Shown: positions 17,701 to 26,780, counted from the first letter of the stretch. The stretch: 64,000 bases of DNA from Maribacter dokdonensis DSW-8 (GCF_001447995.1 NZ_LDPE01000001.1:1736001-1800000); one strand, 5' to 3'. The notes: generated by a model from the letters alone, not told the origin. Translations and numbers: made by a program.

Positions 17701-18352
17701 TGCTCATCACAGGTTGGTAGACCGCTACAATTACCGTTTTACCCTGACTATCTTTTAAATCATCTTTAAATTCTGCCAAGAATTGATCTCTTGTCTTATG
17801 CTCACATTTTTCATTAATATATGGGTGATCGTCCCAATCTTCCAAAAACCATTGAGAATCTACCATTTCTAGCACCACCTCATTATTAATTGTTTCCTTT
17901 TCCAATGGGCAACCATCATTGGGCCAAAATTTAGCCTTACTATTATCTTGTAAAAAAGATTCTAGGTCATCTATACTCTGCGGCGCATCTTTCAACCATT
18001 CATTTTCCCCAGGGGTCAGGATTACGTTTCCATTAAAATTATCCCATAAGTTCATCAATGGTTGCAGATTATTTTTAACTTCATTTTGTTCATCATCATG
18101 AGAAGAAAACCCTTCCTTATCCAATACATTACCAATTAACAACAAGGTAGCTTCGTTATCATTTACCGAGGCGTTATTGATTTGTTCCAGAATTTTTTGA
18201 GCTTCGTTAAAAGGTACATTTCCAACATTCGAGGTGATATAAAAAGAATGCGAAACCTCTTTTTTTGAATTAGAATTCTCAGGTTCTGTCCATTGCGAGA
18301 ACGAATAGGAAAAGCAACATATAATGGAGGAAAATAACAATAGTGAACGCAT
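14789..18352 (-). CDS. Outer-membrane protein: pseudo-phosphoesterase, kinase-like domain, BamA-like barrel
   Basis: A 1187-residue secreted protein; ATG 18352 starts a signal peptide ending FSYSFSQ. The N-terminal ~330 residues follow the Bacteroidota metallophosphoesterase pattern, but every metal-binding motif is altered: SNVGN for GDxG, IGNVLD for LGDN, GENEW for GNHDW, YQP for HHP and GKDR for GHEH. The middle (about 390-610) has a Gly-rich loop (EGGGTQSRS), a Lys in YTLRALRK, NWDRHQDQW and PRDWDQAF, recalling the nucleotide loop, Lys, catalytic Asp and metal Asp of Fam20/HipA-like kinases. The C-terminal ~350 residues form a surface-antigen/BamA-type barrel ending in Phe. The phosphatase domain is probably inactive; the kinase reading is inference. 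Confidence 0.85.
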   Translation of the reverse strand: MRSLLLFSSIICCFSYSFSQWTEPENSNSKKEVSHSFYITSNVGNVPFNEAQKILEQINNASVNDNEATLLLIGNVLDKEGFSSHDDEQNEVKNNLQPLMNLWDNFNGNVILTPGENEWLKDAPQSIDDLESFLQDNSKAKFWPNDGCPLEKETINNEVVLEMVDSQWFLEDWDDHPYINEKCEHKTRDQFLAEFKDDLKDSQGKTVIVAVYQPVMSNTKVSVIDKMGGFTPESYQNSQNRQLRGRMETIASQFEDVIFVSGKDRNLQYLEDDGIPQIISGAIGKTDRARAPKEEHFESEKQGYAKLTVFKDGSSQVEFFKVTHNTSQSIFTKTIKRERLSVDEISYPKKAYGATTKASIYTKEETDKTGFYKFLWGDHFRNLYSKEISAPVLDIEELPGNVKPISEGGGTQSRSLRLIDDNEHEYTLRALRKSAVRFLQTTAIDNHYVEDYLKNTIAERYLLDFYTTAHPYAQFSMNELSESLGVLHANPKIYYVPKQKGLGIYNEDYGDALFMLEEHVGDENKTFETFGKPNDILSTTDLRMELRESKNAFVDESSFIRARLFDMLVGNWDRHQDQWRWAEFKTADGKKRYEAIPRDWDQAFPKYDGPIISLLKFSFPLLRKMESYDADIKNAKWFNFSGYPLDKTFIKKANWEDWKSQVDFIQENLSDADIESAFETLPVEAQDESIETIKKNLRLRRDGLESIAKSYYDYLSNFEVVLGTEDDDEFLITRKPGGITEIGIAKDSVVFQNSYNNKQTNEIWVYGLDGNDTFTVEGNGKKPIDIKIMGGKKNDTYDFKNTKKVKLYDYKSKNNTIVNSKSRKWLTDSYDVNNYDYQKRKYHENIVFPSIGYDADTGFRFGLKNRFTTYGLVNNPFEAQHTIGAEYFFATDGFAIDYNVEFGHVLYNWNLGFDLRYASPNFTMNYFGEGNNSAFDGDLDRDFNRVRMRQWKFSPYLVHKHRGNSFYVRTALESFDVSNDDDRFVGQAFTSDNDVYEDQLYVTTELGYNYKNQNDPAFPNRAMEADVITGYRSSINGFDNRFGYMKPTLKLTYPLHPSGIAVIATKIAGETVIGENYEFYHGAVLGGNQSLRAYRNERFNGKTAFYQSTDVRVGLTRFKTNFIPLQLGVSAGFDYGRVWTDNDTSSKWHNDYGGSVWVSGFSALTGNLGFYHGEDGNRVIFSVGFNF

Positions 18353-18606
18353 GTATACCAAGGTTTGTTAGCATTCTACAAAGTTTCGGTTTTGATGATG
18401 TTCATCTCAGACCAAATAGAAAATATCCAAAAAAAGGAAAAGATGATTTAAAATACCATCGAATACCATCTAAACTGTAGAATTTTTGATTTAGTTTACC
18501 AGAATTCAAAGTTAGATATTGACTGATATCATGCTAACCCAAAACATCTTTTAAATGACTTTAAAAATCTGCTACGCCTGTACGTTATAATAGTCTTATA
18601 TAATTC

Positions 18607-19059
18607 TTACAGATTAAAGGCAGAAGTATCTTTAACAGAATCAAGAACAAAAGAACTATGTATGGTAGAAATACCATCTATAATGGAGAGCTTTTCATTA
18701 ATAAAGCTATGAAATGAAGAAATATCATTTACTGCTATCTTTAATAAATAATCAAAATTACCAGATACTTGGTGGCACTCCATAATATCTGGCAGCAACA
18801 ATATTTCCCTTTTAAAGTTATCTGCAAGTTTCTTTTGCTGCTTGGAAAGGGTTACTTGGCAATACGCTATAAGTTCTTTTCCTATTTTGTTTCTATCCAC
18901 TAAGGCTACATATGATTTTATAATCTCTTGCTGTTCCAGCTTTTTGATCCTTTCATAAGTTGGCGTAACACTCAAACCTATTTTAGAGGCTATTTCTTTG
19001 GTGTTTTGCTTAGCATTTTGCTGCAGTTGCATTAAAATTTTTCTATCTGTAACATCCAT
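18607..19059 (-). CDS. Lrp/AsnC-family transcriptional regulator
   Basis: A 150-residue feast/famine regulator of typical Lrp length. The N-terminal winged helix-turn-helix (DRKILMQLQQNAKQNTKEIA, then GLSVTPTYERIKKLE) leads to a RAM effector domain (HQVSGNFDYLLKIAVNDISSF). It is divergent from the histidine decarboxylase gene 170 bp away, with an inverted repeat between them, so it likely responds to an amino acid, perhaps histidine, and controls that gene. The effector is inferred only from context. Confidence 0.93.
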   Translation of the reverse strand: MDVTDRKILMQLQQNAKQNTKEIASKIGLSVTPTYERIKKLEQQEIIKSYVALVDRNKIGKELIAYCQVTLSKQQKKLADNFKREILLLPDIMECHQVSGNFDYLLKIAVNDISSFHSFINEKLSIIDGISTIHSSFVLDSVKDTSAFNL

Positions 19060-19121
19060 AGTAGTTTATTATTCTATCTAACAAGATAATCCAAGGTTAA
19101 GCAGTATTAAAAATCTAAAAA

Positions 19122-19157
19122 TATCAAATAAAAAGATATATATGCTAATATTTGATA
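19122..19157. promoter_or_regulatory. Candidate operator between lrp-like and hdc genes
   Basis: A 9-bp inverted repeat (TATCAAATA at 19122-19130 and TATTTGATA at 19149-19157) sits in the divergent intergenic region. AT-rich inverted sites spaced by a few helical turns suit Lrp/AsnC proteins. The base composition makes chance occurrence possible. Confidence 0.4.
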
Positions 19158-19229
19158 ATATAAAGAATCACAATACCATTAATTGTAATTTTACAGTGAT
19201 AAAAATCCATATTTAAAAAATATAAATAA

Positions 19230-20372
19230 ATGAATAACGAACAAAAGATAGATGAGCTGTTGACCAAGTTAATTCAAGAAAAAGATAGAGTTATTGGTTA
19301 CCCGGTTGCAAAGGACTTTGATTATTCTAGGCTATATGAATTTTTAAAACACCCCATAAACAATGTTGGCGATCCCTATGAGGACAATACATACAAAGTA
19401 CAAACCCATGAAATGGAACGAGAAGTAGTAGACTTTTTTGCCCAACTTTTTAGGGCAGACCCAACCGATTTTTGGGGCTATGTTACCAATGGAGGATCCG
19501 AGAGTAATTTATATGGTTTATACTTAGCAAGGGAATCTCACCCAAAAGCCATGGTTTATTTTTCTGAATCTACCCACTACAGTGTAAAGAAAAACATACA
19601 CTTGCTTAACTTACCAAGTATTACCATTAGAGCTCAAGAAAACGGTGAATTAGATTACGAAGATCTTGAGAATACGTTACAGCTGAACAGAGATAAACCT
19701 GCCATTATCCTTACCACCTTTGGCACCACAATGACAGAAGCCAAAGATGATGTATCTGAAGTAAAGAGAATACTGAAAAAACTGGCTATTCAAAATCATT
19801 ATATACATTGCGATGCCGCCTTGGCCGGTTCTTACGGTCCATTTATTGAACCCCGCATTCCGTTTGATTTTCAAGACGGTGCAGACAGCATTTCAATTAG
19901 TGGTCACAAGTTTATTGGCTCCCCGTTCCCTTCTGGAGTAATCATTGCAAAGCGTTCATTAAGAGATCGTATTGCAAGGGGCATTTCATACATTGGTTCT
20001 TTAGACACTACCATAACCGGTTCTAGAAATGGCCATAGTCCATTATTCTTATGGTACGCCATTAAAAAAATGGGCGTAAAAGGGTTAGAAGCACGGTACC
20101 GACATAGTTTAGAGACCGCCGAATATTGCAAGGAAGAATTACAAAAAATAGGAATTAACGCCTGGACCAATAAAGGTGCCATTACCGTTGTACTGCCTAA
20201 GGTGTCCGAGACCATCAAAAAGAAATGGCAATTGGCTACAGATGATATTACACATGTAATTTGCATGCCCAATGTAACCAAGTCTCAAATTGATGAATTT
20301 ATAAAAGATTTGGTGGCTGAAAATATGCAACCAAAAGCTGAGACAACTCATCAAAAGTTTCAATTACATTAA
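19230..20372 (+). CDS. hdc: PLP-dependent histidine decarboxylase
   Basis: A 380-residue group II PLP decarboxylase that matches bacterial histidine decarboxylases in length and pattern. It has VTNGGSESNLYGLYLAR, the cofactor-binding Asp in HCDAALAGSYGPF, and SGHKFIGSPFPSG with Lys227 as the Schiff-base lysine, about where enterobacterial enzymes have it. It should convert L-histidine to histamine and CO2. The gene is alone downstream of a divergent Lrp/AsnC regulator; no histidine/histamine antiporter is adjacent, so neither acid resistance nor siderophore synthesis is supported by context. A related amino-acid decarboxylase specificity cannot be excluded. Confidence 0.9.
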   Translation: MNNEQKIDELLTKLIQEKDRVIGYPVAKDFDYSRLYEFLKHPINNVGDPYEDNTYKVQTHEMEREVVDFFAQLFRADPTDFWGYVTNGGSESNLYGLYLARESHPKAMVYFSESTHYSVKKNIHLLNLPSITIRAQENGELDYEDLENTLQLNRDKPAIILTTFGTTMTEAKDDVSEVKRILKKLAIQNHYIHCDAALAGSYGPFIEPRIPFDFQDGADSISISGHKFIGSPFPSGVIIAKRSLRDRIARGISYIGSLDTTITGSRNGHSPLFLWYAIKKMGVKGLEARYRHSLETAEYCKEELQKIGINAWTNKGAITVVLPKVSETIKKKWQLATDDITHVICMPNVTKSQIDEFIKDLVAENMQPKAETTHQKFQLH

Positions 20373-20410
20373 AAATTCACAAAGTTTAAACTTTCACCTT
20401 ATATAAATAA

Positions 20411-20440
20411 CACCCTGTCTCATTTTTTTTGAGCAGGGTG
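20411..20440 (+). terminator. Hairpin after hdc
   Basis: CACCCTG and CAGGGTG arms (with inner CTCA/TGAG pairs and one bulged T) enclose a T-rich loop about 40 bp after the hdc stop. The following T-run is short (TTT), so termination is plausible but not strong. Confidence 0.5.
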
Positions 20441-20587
20441 TTTGCAGTAATACCATAATACAACAAGCTAATCTTCAGAAATACTTCCTCATAACATTTT
20501 CGAACATAACTAATCGAAAGCGACAGTTCACTCATTTTTCATTGCATTTAAAATTACCTTGGCACAGTTTTGTATTGTAATTTTACT

Positions 20588-23500
20588 ATGATGAAAAAAC
20601 TATATTTAATCTTAACTGTATTCATGTTTTCACAATTTGGTAATGCCCAGGCAAATAACTCGTACAATCAACTTTGGCAACAGGTAGACAAACATGAGTT
20701 GGAGAACAGGACCAAATCTGCACTACAAGTTGTAGAAACGATTTTTTCAAAGGCAAAAGAAGAAAACAATTATACGCAAACCATTAAGGCATTATTGCAT
20801 AAGTCTGCTTATGTAATGACACTTGAGGAAGATGCTGAACTGAACATTGTAAATGAGTTTAAATCTGAAATTGAACTAGCAGATGCCCCTACCAAACAAA
20901 TACTGCATAGTCATTTGGCTAACTTATACTGGCAGTATTTTCAATACAACCGATACAAATTTTACAATAGAACAACCACCGAAAGCAAGGTTGACCCTAT
21001 AGATTTTAGAACATGGGACCTAAACACCCTTTTTAAGGAAATAGACGAACATTTTTCGGCCTCGTTAATGAGTGCAGAAAAAACCCAAAGTTTACCTATT
21101 TCAGATTTCGACGAAATACTACATATTCAAGAAAAAACCAGAATATATAGACCTACACTTTTTGATGTATTGGCACATACCGCCTTAAATTTTTATACAT
21201 CAAATGAAAATAGCATTAACAGGCCACTTAATACATTTGAAATAGATGACCCTAAAATTTTGTGTGAGGCATATACTTCTAGTTTTTTGAAGTTCAGCGA
21301 CCTCAAAAATACATCGTTACAAGCCAAAGCTTTAGGCATTTATCAGGAACTAGTAGCGTTTCACTTTGGTAACCCCGATATTAATCCCTTGGTAATGGTA
21401 GATATTGCGCGCCTGTTGTTCATTCATAAAAATGCCGTTTTCACCAACAAGGACAATTTGTTTCTAGAGGTACTTCAAAACTCTGCAGAGAATATTAAAC
21501 ATAGTCCGCTTTCAGGGTTATACTCCTATGAAATAGCAAAACATTACCAAGAAATAGGGCAAACATACAATCCATCTACCAGTACTGATCACCAATGGAA
21601 ACTAAAGCAAGCTGTAGATTTGTTAGATGGTGTAATTGCCAAGTTCCCAAACACCTTTGCCGAACAAAAATGCATTGCCTTAAAATCTGAAATCCAAAAA
21701 CCCAACATTCAATTAACTACCGAAAAATATTTATCCAAGAATACTGTAGGTCGTATTCTAGTCAACTATAAAAATGTAGAAGAATTAGACCTTACAGCTC
21801 GGAAAATCACCCAAAAGCAATTAAACAAATTAGATGAGCTTTATGACACTGCCAACAAACAAAAATTCATCAATGCTTTACCTATAGACAAATCATGGAC
21901 TGCTCCCATAAAAACGGAACATGATTTTCAAATGCACGCCATTGAAATTTCTTTACCATCATTAACGAATGGCAATTACGTAATTACTGCAACATCTAAA
22001 GATGAACTGGGTAATTTCTTTAGTTTCACAACCGTACAAGTTACCGACTTAGCTATAGTTGAAACACAGACAGGTACCCATAACCATTATCAAGTTATTG
22101 ATCGCAGCAACGGAAAACCGATCTATAACGCAGTGGTTGTGCTCGCGTATAAAAAGAATTATAGAGACAATATAAACTCCAAAACCTACCATACAGATAA
22201 ATACGGTAAAATTATAGTAGCAAAAGGTAAAGACAGTTGGAGCCAGATTGATCTTACTGTCAAAAAAAATAATGAAACTGCCTATTTTAAGAATTACTAT
22301 TTAAATAGGTATTATAGCCAAAACAAGTCTAGCACTAGGCATTCTTGTTTTTTATTTACCGATAGAAGCATTTATAGACCAGGACAGCCTGTGTACTTCA
22401 AAGGTATTGCCATACAACAAGAAAACGGAGTTTCTCAGGTTTTACCCAACAAAGAGATTGAAGTAGAACTTCATGATGTAAACGGACAAAATTTAGAGAC
22501 ATTAAAGCTAACAACCAATGAATATGGTTCTGTCTCAGGAGAATTCATTTTACCAAACTCCGGTCTTACTGGCGGCTACTCCCTACACACCTATTCAGAT
22601 GAATTTGATCTATCGGGCTACGCTAGTATTTCTGTAGAGGAATACAAACGCCCTAAGTTTGAAACCAATTTTAAACCTGTTACAGAAACCTATAAAGTAA
22701 ATGACAGCGTAGTAGTAAAAGGTGAAGCAAAAGCGTATGCAGGCAGCGTTATTTCTGGCGCAAAAGTAGTGTATCGGGTAAAGCGAGTAGTGAACTTACC
22801 TAGATGGTATTACTGGTCAAGACCTTATTTTAATATCGCACCTCAAGAAATAACCCATGGTGAAACCATTACAGATTTAAATGGCAACTATGAAATACCA
22901 TTTATTGCTGCTCCAGACAATAGTATTGACAGTTCTAATCTACCAACATTTAATTTTGAAGTTACTGCAGATGTCACTGATATTAATGGTGAAACAAGAA
23001 GTACGACTACCCATGTTGCCGTTGGATACCATTCCCTAAACGTTACTATACAAGTACCGGAATTCTTTGACAAAACAAAAAAAGATAACAAGATCAACAT
23101 CGCCAGCACTAATTTAAATGGTGAATTTGCAGCTACAACGGGCGAAGTAACATTATACAAACTACAAGCACCTGATCATGTTTTAAGACCAAGACCCTGG
23201 GCTGCACCTGATTATAGCGGTTTTACCAAAAAGGAATTTAAAGAACTTTACCCACATGACGCCTTTGAAAATGAAAACGACCCCAGTCAATGGGATAAAG
23301 AAAAGGTAATCTGGTCATCCAATTTCAACACGGCAGAATCAAAAGAAATAGCTTTTGGCAAAACAAAAAATTGGAAATCAGGCAAATACAGACTAGAGCT
23401 AAGTGCAAAAGATAAATTTGGACAACTAGTAAAAGATGTTGCCATTATTACATTTTCTGGTGAGGAAAATGTATTGGCAGACAACCAATTGTTTCAGGTC

Positions 23501-26500
23501 AAAACCGATAAACATCAATATGATATAGGAGATACCGCAAAGGTCACTTTTCTTTCAAGTGCAAAGAATTTGAACGTAACCGTTGTTATAGAAAAGGACC
23601 AGAAAATTACAGATGTAAAAATCCTTGCGCTGAACAACGATTCCAAAACCATTTCCATACCCGTAACAAAGGATAATTTAGGCGGATTCAACGTAAATTA
23701 CAGCTACGCTTTTGCCAATGACTTTACCACGAACAAGCAGACCATCTCAGTACCCTACCCAACTACAGATCTTCAAATAGAAACCATTACTTTTAGAGAT
23801 AAGTTAGCCCCTGGTACAGAAGAAACATGGTCATTTAAAATCAAAGGACCAAAGGGCGAAAAGGTAAGTGCTGAACTTTTAGCCAACATGTTCGATGTTT
23901 CTTTAAATCAATTCAGACCACATTATTGGAATTTTAATCCGTTAAGCAAACCAAACTATTATTCAGAAAGCAGAACCAATGCACAACATAGTTTTGCCAC
24001 AAGTAGTTTCTATACCCAATTAAATTATGAAGGTGTAAGCTATCCTAACTTGTCATATGATTCCTTTGACTGGTTTGGGCTAAATTTTGTCACTGGCGGC
24101 ATGTTCTATGAAACACGGTCTACCGCATTGGCATACTCAAAATCTCCAATGAGAAAGGCTCAAATGGCTAGTGACGCAGGTTTAGATGAAATGGTGGTTA
24201 CGGGCTCAGCTGTAGCATCGGAATTATCTGGAGAAGTTGCCGGCGTAGAAACAGAGATATTGGAACCAACAAAAGAAACGGATTTAGATGCAATATCCGT
24301 TAGAAAAAACCTTCAAGAAACGGCATTTTTCTTCCCAAAATTATTAACGGATAAAGATGGTAATATTTCGTTCACGTTTACCACTCCCGAAGCGCTAACA
24401 CGTTGGAATATTCAATTATTGGCACACACTAAAGCTTTAGAGAGCAGCATTATCAATTTAACCACCGTTACTCAAAAGGAACTAATGGTAACACCAAATG
24501 CACCACGCTTTTTACGTGAAGGGGATACCATTACCATAAGCAGTAAAATATCTAACTTAACCAATAAGAACCTTAAAGGAATAGTACAATTAGATTTAAC
24601 CGATGCGTTGACAGGTACAGATATCACAGCGCAGTTGTTAACCAACGCTCAGCAACAAAATTCATTTTCTATAGATTCTCTTGGTAACACTCAAGTATCA
24701 TGGAACCTAAAAATTCCTGAAGGGCTACAAACGGTTCAATATAGAATCATTGCAAAAGCAGGTGATTATTCAGATGGTGAACAAAACATGTTACCGGTAC
24801 TATCCAACAGAACCCTAGTTACCGAAACTTTACCTATGTGGGTTCGTAGCAACCAAACGAAAACCTTTACCTTTGACAAATTGAAAAACACGTCTTCAGC
24901 AACTTTAGAACATCATAAGTTAACTTTAGAAATGACGTCAAATCCTGCTTGGTACGCAGTACAAGCGCTACCGTATTTAATGGAGTATCCGTATGATTGC
25001 AACGAGCAGACCTTCTCTAGATATTATGCAAATACATTGGCAAGCCACATTGCCAACAGCAACCCTAGAATTCGTGAAGTATTCGATCAATGGGCAAATT
25101 CAGATGCATTATTGAGCAACCTAGAGAAAAATCAAGAATTGAAATCGCTTTTAATTCAAGAAACCCCATGGCTCAGAGATGCACAATCTGAAACCGAACA
25201 AAAGAAAAGAATAGGGTTGTTGTTCAATTTGAACAAAATGAAAAATGAGCAACAATCAGCATTGAACAAACTTGTACAGAATCAGAATTCTAACGGAGCT
25301 TGGTCATGGTTTCAAGGCGGTCCGGACAACAGGTATATTACTCTGCATATCATCACAGGCATGGGGCATTTGAACAAATTGACAGACTCAGAAGCCAACG
25401 ACACCAATGATTTATCAATTTTATTCAATTCCAAATCAGAAATGATTGAAAAAGCTATTGAATATCTTGATGACGAATTCGTAGCTGAATACGAACAAAT
25501 GAAGAAATATACCTCCAATATTGATGACGACCATTTAAGTACCCACCAAGTACATTATTTATATATGCGTAGTTTTTTCCCTGAAATAGAAACTTCTAAA
25601 AAGGTGCAGGAAATTACAGCTTACTATACAAAACAAGCACAGCAATATTGGACTTCTAGAGGGTTATACGCTCAAGGCATGTTAGCATTGACCTTACATC
25701 GTATGAACGATACCTATACAGCTAATAAAATAATACGTGCTTTAGAGGAAAACAGTATAACCAATGATGAGTTGGGTATGTATTGGAAAAGTAACACCAG
25801 TTCATGGTTTTGGTACCAAGCACCTATTGAGACCCAATCATTACTCATAGAAGCATTTTCAGAAATTAAACCAACAGATGTTGAAACCATTGACAATCTA
25901 AAAATTTGGCTATTAAAAAATAAGCAAACCAATCAATGGAGTACCACCAAAGCTACTACCGAAGCTGTTTATGCTTTATTATTACAAGGCAGCGATTGGT
26001 TATCCGTCACCGATGCCGTAGATGTAATTATTGGCGGAGAAAAACTAAAGCCTACCACTTTGGAAGATGTCAAAGTAGAAGCTGGCACAGGGTATTTTAA
26101 AACCGCTTGGAACGGTAATGAAGTTGCACCAAAAATGGGCGAAGTCCAAATAACTAAAAAAGGAAATGGTATTGCTTGGGGCTCATTGTACTGGCAGTAC
26201 TTTGAAGATTTAGATCAAATAACAAGCGCAAAAACGCCGTTGCATTTGAAGAAAAAAATCTTTTTGAAAAAGAATACCAATTCTGGAGAAGTACTCTCTG
26301 AAATTACCGATAAAACCTCATTACAGGTGGGCGATTTGGTACGTATACGTATTGAACTAAAATCTGACCGAGACATGGAATTTATTCACATGAAAGATAT
26401 GAGGGCAGCAGGTTTTGAACCGGTGAACGTAATATCTAGATACAAGTGGCAAGATGGGTTGGGTTATTATGAAAGCACCAAAGATGCCAGCACCAACTTC

Positions 26501-26659
26501 TTTTTTGACTATTTACCTAAAGGGGTTTATGTATTTGAGTATGATATAAGGGTCAACAATGCAGGTAACTTCAGTAATGGCATAACCACCATAGAGAGTA
26601 TGTATGCACCAGAGTTTAGCAGTCATAGTGAAGGTGTTCGGGTTTCTGTTGAAGATTAA
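20588..26659 (+). CDS. Bacterial alpha-2-macroglobulin with CxEQ thioester motif
   Basis: A 2023-residue secreted giant from ATG 20588 (an adjacent ATG at 20591 is equally good); TTG 20570 would only add six residues before the signal peptide, which ends GNAQ. Helical N-terminal repeats precede MG beta-sandwich domains (DRSIYRPGQPVYFKG), the A2M core (FTTPEALTRWNIQLLAHT) and the thioester motif CNEQ, with Cys1471, in an alpha/alpha toroid (YPYDCNEQTF), then a receptor-binding-like C-terminus. Such proteins trap proteases or guard the periplasm or surface. The segment LDEMVVTG near residue 1200, before the core, looks like the linker that leads into TonB-receptor plugs. No penicillin-binding protein partner gene is adjacent. 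Confidence 0.93.
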   Translation: MMKKLYLILTVFMFSQFGNAQANNSYNQLWQQVDKHELENRTKSALQVVETIFSKAKEENNYTQTIKALLHKSAYVMTLEEDAELNIVNEFKSEIELADAPTKQILHSHLANLYWQYFQYNRYKFYNRTTTESKVDPIDFRTWDLNTLFKEIDEHFSASLMSAEKTQSLPISDFDEILHIQEKTRIYRPTLFDVLAHTALNFYTSNENSINRPLNTFEIDDPKILCEAYTSSFLKFSDLKNTSLQAKALGIYQELVAFHFGNPDINPLVMVDIARLLFIHKNAVFTNKDNLFLEVLQNSAENIKHSPLSGLYSYEIAKHYQEIGQTYNPSTSTDHQWKLKQAVDLLDGVIAKFPNTFAEQKCIALKSEIQKPNIQLTTEKYLSKNTVGRILVNYKNVEELDLTARKITQKQLNKLDELYDTANKQKFINALPIDKSWTAPIKTEHDFQMHAIEISLPSLTNGNYVITATSKDELGNFFSFTTVQVTDLAIVETQTGTHNHYQVIDRSNGKPIYNAVVVLAYKKNYRDNINSKTYHTDKYGKIIVAKGKDSWSQIDLTVKKNNETAYFKNYYLNRYYSQNKSSTRHSCFLFTDRSIYRPGQPVYFKGIAIQQENGVSQVLPNKEIEVELHDVNGQNLETLKLTTNEYGSVSGEFILPNSGLTGGYSLHTYSDEFDLSGYASISVEEYKRPKFETNFKPVTETYKVNDSVVVKGEAKAYAGSVISGAKVVYRVKRVVNLPRWYYWSRPYFNIAPQEITHGETITDLNGNYEIPFIAAPDNSIDSSNLPTFNFEVTADVTDINGETRSTTTHVAVGYHSLNVTIQVPEFFDKTKKDNKINIASTNLNGEFAATTGEVTLYKLQAPDHVLRPRPWAAPDYSGFTKKEFKELYPHDAFENENDPSQWDKEKVIWSSNFNTAESKEIAFGKTKNWKSGKYRLELSAKDKFGQLVKDVAIITFSGEENVLADNQLFQVKTDKHQYDIGDTAKVTFLSSAKNLNVTVVIEKDQKITDVKILALNNDSKTISIPVTKDNLGGFNVNYSYAFANDFTTNKQTISVPYPTTDLQIETITFRDKLAPGTEETWSFKIKGPKGEKVSAELLANMFDVSLNQFRPHYWNFNPLSKPNYYSESRTNAQHSFATSSFYTQLNYEGVSYPNLSYDSFDWFGLNFVTGGMFYETRSTALAYSKSPMRKAQMASDAGLDEMVVTGSAVASELSGEVAGVETEILEPTKETDLDAISVRKNLQETAFFFPKLLTDKDGNISFTFTTPEALTRWNIQLLAHTKALESSIINLTTVTQKELMVTPNAPRFLREGDTITISSKISNLTNKNLKGIVQLDLTDALTGTDITAQLLTNAQQQNSFSIDSLGNTQVSWNLKIPEGLQTVQYRIIAKAGDYSDGEQNMLPVLSNRTLVTETLPMWVRSNQTKTFTFDKLKNTSSATLEHHKLTLEMTSNPAWYAVQALPYLMEYPYDCNEQTFSRYYANTLASHIANSNPRIREVFDQWANSDALLSNLEKNQELKSLLIQETPWLRDAQSETEQKKRIGLLFNLNKMKNEQQSALNKLVQNQNSNGAWSWFQGGPDNRYITLHIITGMGHLNKLTDSEANDTNDLSILFNSKSEMIEKAIEYLDDEFVAEYEQMKKYTSNIDDDHLSTHQVHYLYMRSFFPEIETSKKVQEITAYYTKQAQQYWTSRGLYAQGMLALTLHRMNDTYTANKIIRALEENSITNDELGMYWKSNTSSWFWYQAPIETQSLLIEAFSEIKPTDVETIDNLKIWLLKNKQTNQWSTTKATTEAVYALLLQGSDWLSVTDAVDVIIGGEKLKPTTLEDVKVEAGTGYFKTAWNGNEVAPKMGEVQITKKGNGIAWGSLYWQYFEDLDQITSAKTPLHLKKKIFLKKNTNSGEVLSEITDKTSLQVGDLVRIRIELKSDRDMEFIHMKDMRAAGFEPVNVISRYKWQDGLGYYESTKDASTNFFFDYLPKGVYVFEYDIRVNNAGNFSNGITTIESMYAPEFSSHSEGVRVSVED

Positions 26660-26661
26660 CC

Positions 26662-26764
26662 TCATTACGATCGTAGTGAAGTAATCTGCTTGCCGGCTGA
26701 CTAAAACTTATTCGTGACCATTAACAGACAGATTGCTTCGTCGCGAAAAACTCCTCGCAATGAT
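26662..26764. repeat. Imperfect inverted repeat of the TCATTGCGAG...GAAGCAATCT type
   Basis: The left arm, about 26662-26690 (TCATTACGATCGTAGTGAAG then TAATCTG), and the right arm, about 26727-26764 (CAGATTGCTTCG then CTCGCAATGA), are imperfect inverted copies of a sequence dispersed between genes in many bacterial genomes. The right arm is nearly canonical and the left has several G-to-A type changes. It lies between two convergent genes, just before a separate terminator. Only one copy is present in this window. Confidence 0.65.
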
Positions 26765-26780
26765 GTATCGAAACAAAAAA

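Noticed and set aside
20556..20575. TTGGCACAGTTTTGTA before the A2M gene, resembling a sigma-54 -24/-12 promoter
   Set aside because: The -12 GC is missing, the spacing is off by one, and the implied transcript start would fall on the start codon.
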